Assembly (NCBI GenBank): GCA_004154925.1
Contig: QJNS01000002.1
Span: 744,001-808,000, forward strand
DNA length: 64,000 nt
Source of the DNA: Monosporascus cannonballus
Taxonomy: Eukaryota > Ascomycota > Sordariomycetes > Xylariales
Reading direction: 5' to 3'
Both the position numbers and the translations under genes were made by a program. Under the pieces are notes generated by a model. That model was not told where the DNA came from. It ran no database searches and worked only from the letters and a program-made list of their open reading frames with translations. Positions 61,828-64,000 of this stretch are shown piece by piece (the stretch's first letter is position 1; each line of letters starts with the position of its first letter).

Positions 61828-61994
61828 CTAGCCGGCCGCGTTCTCCAGAACCAGCTTCGCAACAGCTCCATGGCCATTCTCCGCGGCCCAGGCGAACGGC
61901 ATCCGACCGTACCCGTCTTTTAAGTCTGGGCTATTGCTACCAAGTAACAAGCGTAGCGAGTTGTCGGCTTCGGAGTATCCCGCCAAGTGCAGTC
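61828..61994 (-). pseudogene. Ankyrin-repeat fragment on the opposite strand
   Basis: The minus strand reads LHLAGYSEADNSLRLLLG, then SPDLKDGYGRMPFAWAAENG and HGAVAKLVLENAAG before a stop at 61828. These are one and a half ankyrin repeats of a different sequence type from those of the adjacent NLR. A stop lies just upstream, so only a C-terminal fragment remains. The minus-strand open frame at 62052-62324 lies upstream in the same orientation but was not recognised. Confidence 0.65.
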
Positions 61995-64000
61995 CCCTTA
62001 TTTGCTAGTTAGGTGGAGCAGTGTGGAATGTGTGGCTTCCCAGGAGGTTAACTAGTTTAGAGACCCTAAAGCGGTCCTGCAAGGAAACTTCTTCGGAAAG
62101 TCGCTTGGTGGCAGTACAGAATGACCGGCTCGTATACCGAACAACTTACTTCGAAGGCGTTCGAACCGGCGCGGGCCTCCAATTGCATACGGCTCCCATG
62201 CCTGGCAGGGCACGATGACAAAGAGGTTGGACGCATCTATCGACAAGTAGTCCATCAAGTTCGCTCTTGTATTGAATAGCCGGTGGGTTTCCGAAAAGCC
62301 CTTGGGTCGCTTGACGTTTGTCATGGCGTCCGCCAGTGCTATAAGTGACAGCCCGGCATTAAGGAGACGCCCACCGGGTTATCTCCCGAAATCAAACCCG
62401 TCGGTGCAAATACCCATATAGCCGACTTTTCCCAGTTACCTTTGGGCCTAGGTAACGAACGTTAATTCGTGTCAGAAAAAGAAGAAAATAAAAGGACCTA
62501 TCCTGGGGGTTCGGGTTGGTTAGGCTTAATGGGTTATACATTGTCGTGTACCGCATTGTAAAGGGGGGATTACGCGCTGTTATACCGGGGGCAAAGGCCT
62601 ACTTTGGATAGTGTTAAAATCCATGATATAGAACAGGGGCCGTCAGGAATTCCAGCTCTATCTGGCTTTACAGAACATAGTCTTCGGCTTAGATGTTATG
62701 CCATGATCTGCCATCCTGAAACTATAGAAAAGGTTTCAGTGGCCATGCACAGAAGCGTTGACACCGGAGGCGGCCCAAGTAGAAAGGTTTATTGCCGTGC
62801 TTTATACCGGTGAGATGCTCACTAGAGCGGTTTGGACACTTACGCAAACAACCAACCAATGTGTCAGACCCTCTATGACATTGGAAACTCAAACTCTACA
62901 GTAAGAAGGGCGCGCCACGGAGAGAGGGCAATCTCACAGACACATACGCCTGTAAGCAAACCCCCTAGTCAACGCCCAAACACCATCTCGCATCTGGTCA
63001 AGCAACCAACCCTTGGAACAATTACCCCTATTTTAATGATTAAGGGCTTGGCTAATCCTAGACGCCTCACCTCATTCAACATAAACTGTGCACTTCGGGA
63101 CAAGCATCTTAGCGCGATGTTACAACAGAGAAGAGAGGTCGGCTTCCCGCCAGAGTGCCACTACCCTTCCGAACCTCAGCACGCCACCTACTCTCCCAAT
63201 TTTCCCCAGTGATCCCGCCCTCCTTTCCATATCGCAGACGCTACTGGCCAGCACGTCTCCTAGGAAGCCTTCAGGGTACCGTATCCTGACTACATCTAAC
63301 CCATGCCCCCTTAGGACCATTCGTTCCTTCTCACTTCCAGTTTATCCCCCTGGCACTCCACTTTTATCCTAGGCAACGAACAGGTAAACCGACACCGTAC
63401 ACCGGACACCAGGGCTAAGCAGCCAGATACGGAGTGTAAGAAAGGGGGGGAGGGGGGGGGCTTCAGGTTCGAATCGCTCAGAAAGACTACCTGGGTACAT
63501 AAGTCTGCCTACCCATCGCAGAGGCGCAGAGGCACTTCTTCCCTTGTCCAGCATTCGGCATCCAGCATCCAGCATCCTCCACTCGCTTACAACACAACCA
63601 CGCGAGCTCCACAGTCCACGAGCAAGCAGCCAAGCAGGCAGGCAAGGAAGCATATGTACACCCACCGCTTAACATGCCCGCTCGCCTACTCACTCACCCC
63701 CGCCGAACCTTCCCCGGCCGCCTGGTCGCGTCAACCTGCAGGTCTACGGACCTAAACAACCAGACAGCCTCCAGCCACCAGCCGCCACTCTCGCCGGAGG
63801 TTTCCTTTTTGCCCCGCATATCATTCGATCATCCAATCCATTCATCATCAGTTCCAGCGTTCAAACAAAACAAGCGAGAAAGGATGCGTAACAAGTGTAT
63901 TGTCTTTTTTTCGCCGCTGGTGTTGTGAGGGATTGGGTGGGAGAAAAAGCGAGGGGGTATGTTCTTGTGTCGTAGTCGAAAAGTTCACAACTGGCAAACT
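61995..64000. other. Intergenic region, no supportable gene
   Basis: Only short frames are present. G-runs lie at about 63444-63459. A short tandem repeat GCATCCA occurs near 63548-63570. The last few hundred bases are C/T-rich and may be upstream sequence of a gene beyond the window. Confidence 0.5.

Noticed and set aside
63466..63476. GGTTCGAATC word resembling a tRNA T-loop
   Set aside because: No matching acceptor, D or anticodon arms lie upstream.

Overview
The window is fungal nuclear DNA, almost certainly from a filamentous ascomycete (Pezizomycotina). The genes carry short introns (about 50-200 bp, GTAAGT/GTATGT-type donors) and belong to typical fungal families. A roughly 25.6 kb AT-rich block of retrotransposons shows the C-to-T/G-to-A decay expected from repeat-induced point mutation (RIP).

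Positions 1-25,655 are a nested retrotransposon cluster. The outer element, Gypsy-1, is on the + strand and starts upstream of the window. It is split by two minus-strand Ty3/Gypsy elements: Gypsy-2 (1626-13998, 5-bp duplication AAATA) and Gypsy-3 (17684-24305, duplication CCCAT/CCCGT). A + strand Ty1/Copia element (2594-8250, duplication AATGC, unusually short 68/69-bp LTRs) sits inside Gypsy-2. Gypsy-1 continues at 13999-17683 and 24306-24523 and ends in its 3' LTR (24524-24916). A lone LTR (25656-26080) marks the edge, and RIP fades across it.

From 26,081 on, base composition is normal and genes are spaced 1-3 kb apart. In order they are: a Zn(II)2Cys6 transcription factor (29047-31104, +), an ABCG-type half transporter (33132-35433, +), a single-pass membrane protein with an outer PAN/Apple-like domain (35792-36870, -), a nickel/cobalt transporter of the NiCoT family (38094-39320, -), a Dal5-like MFS permease (40912-42456, -) divergent from an amidase-signature enzyme (43377-45159, +), a doubtful small gene (45485-45746, -), and a large ADF-H actin-binding protein (48956-53286, +). 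Exon joins were worked out from splice signals and reading-frame continuity. The MFS/amidase pair suggests uptake and hydrolysis of an amide-type nitrogen source. The transcription factor and ABC transporter are neighbours, but a functional link is only inferred.

The right end (about 56.2-62 kb) is a graveyard of self/non-self recognition-type genes: a broken V8/trypsin-like serine protease (56262-57184, +), a broken NLR with HET, NACHT and near-identical ankyrin repeats (57813-61026, +), and an ankyrin fragment on the opposite strand (61828-61994, -). Three stop codons and three small indels disrupt the NLR, and the indel arithmetic fully accounts for its frame changes. No tRNA, rRNA or CRISPR array was seen.
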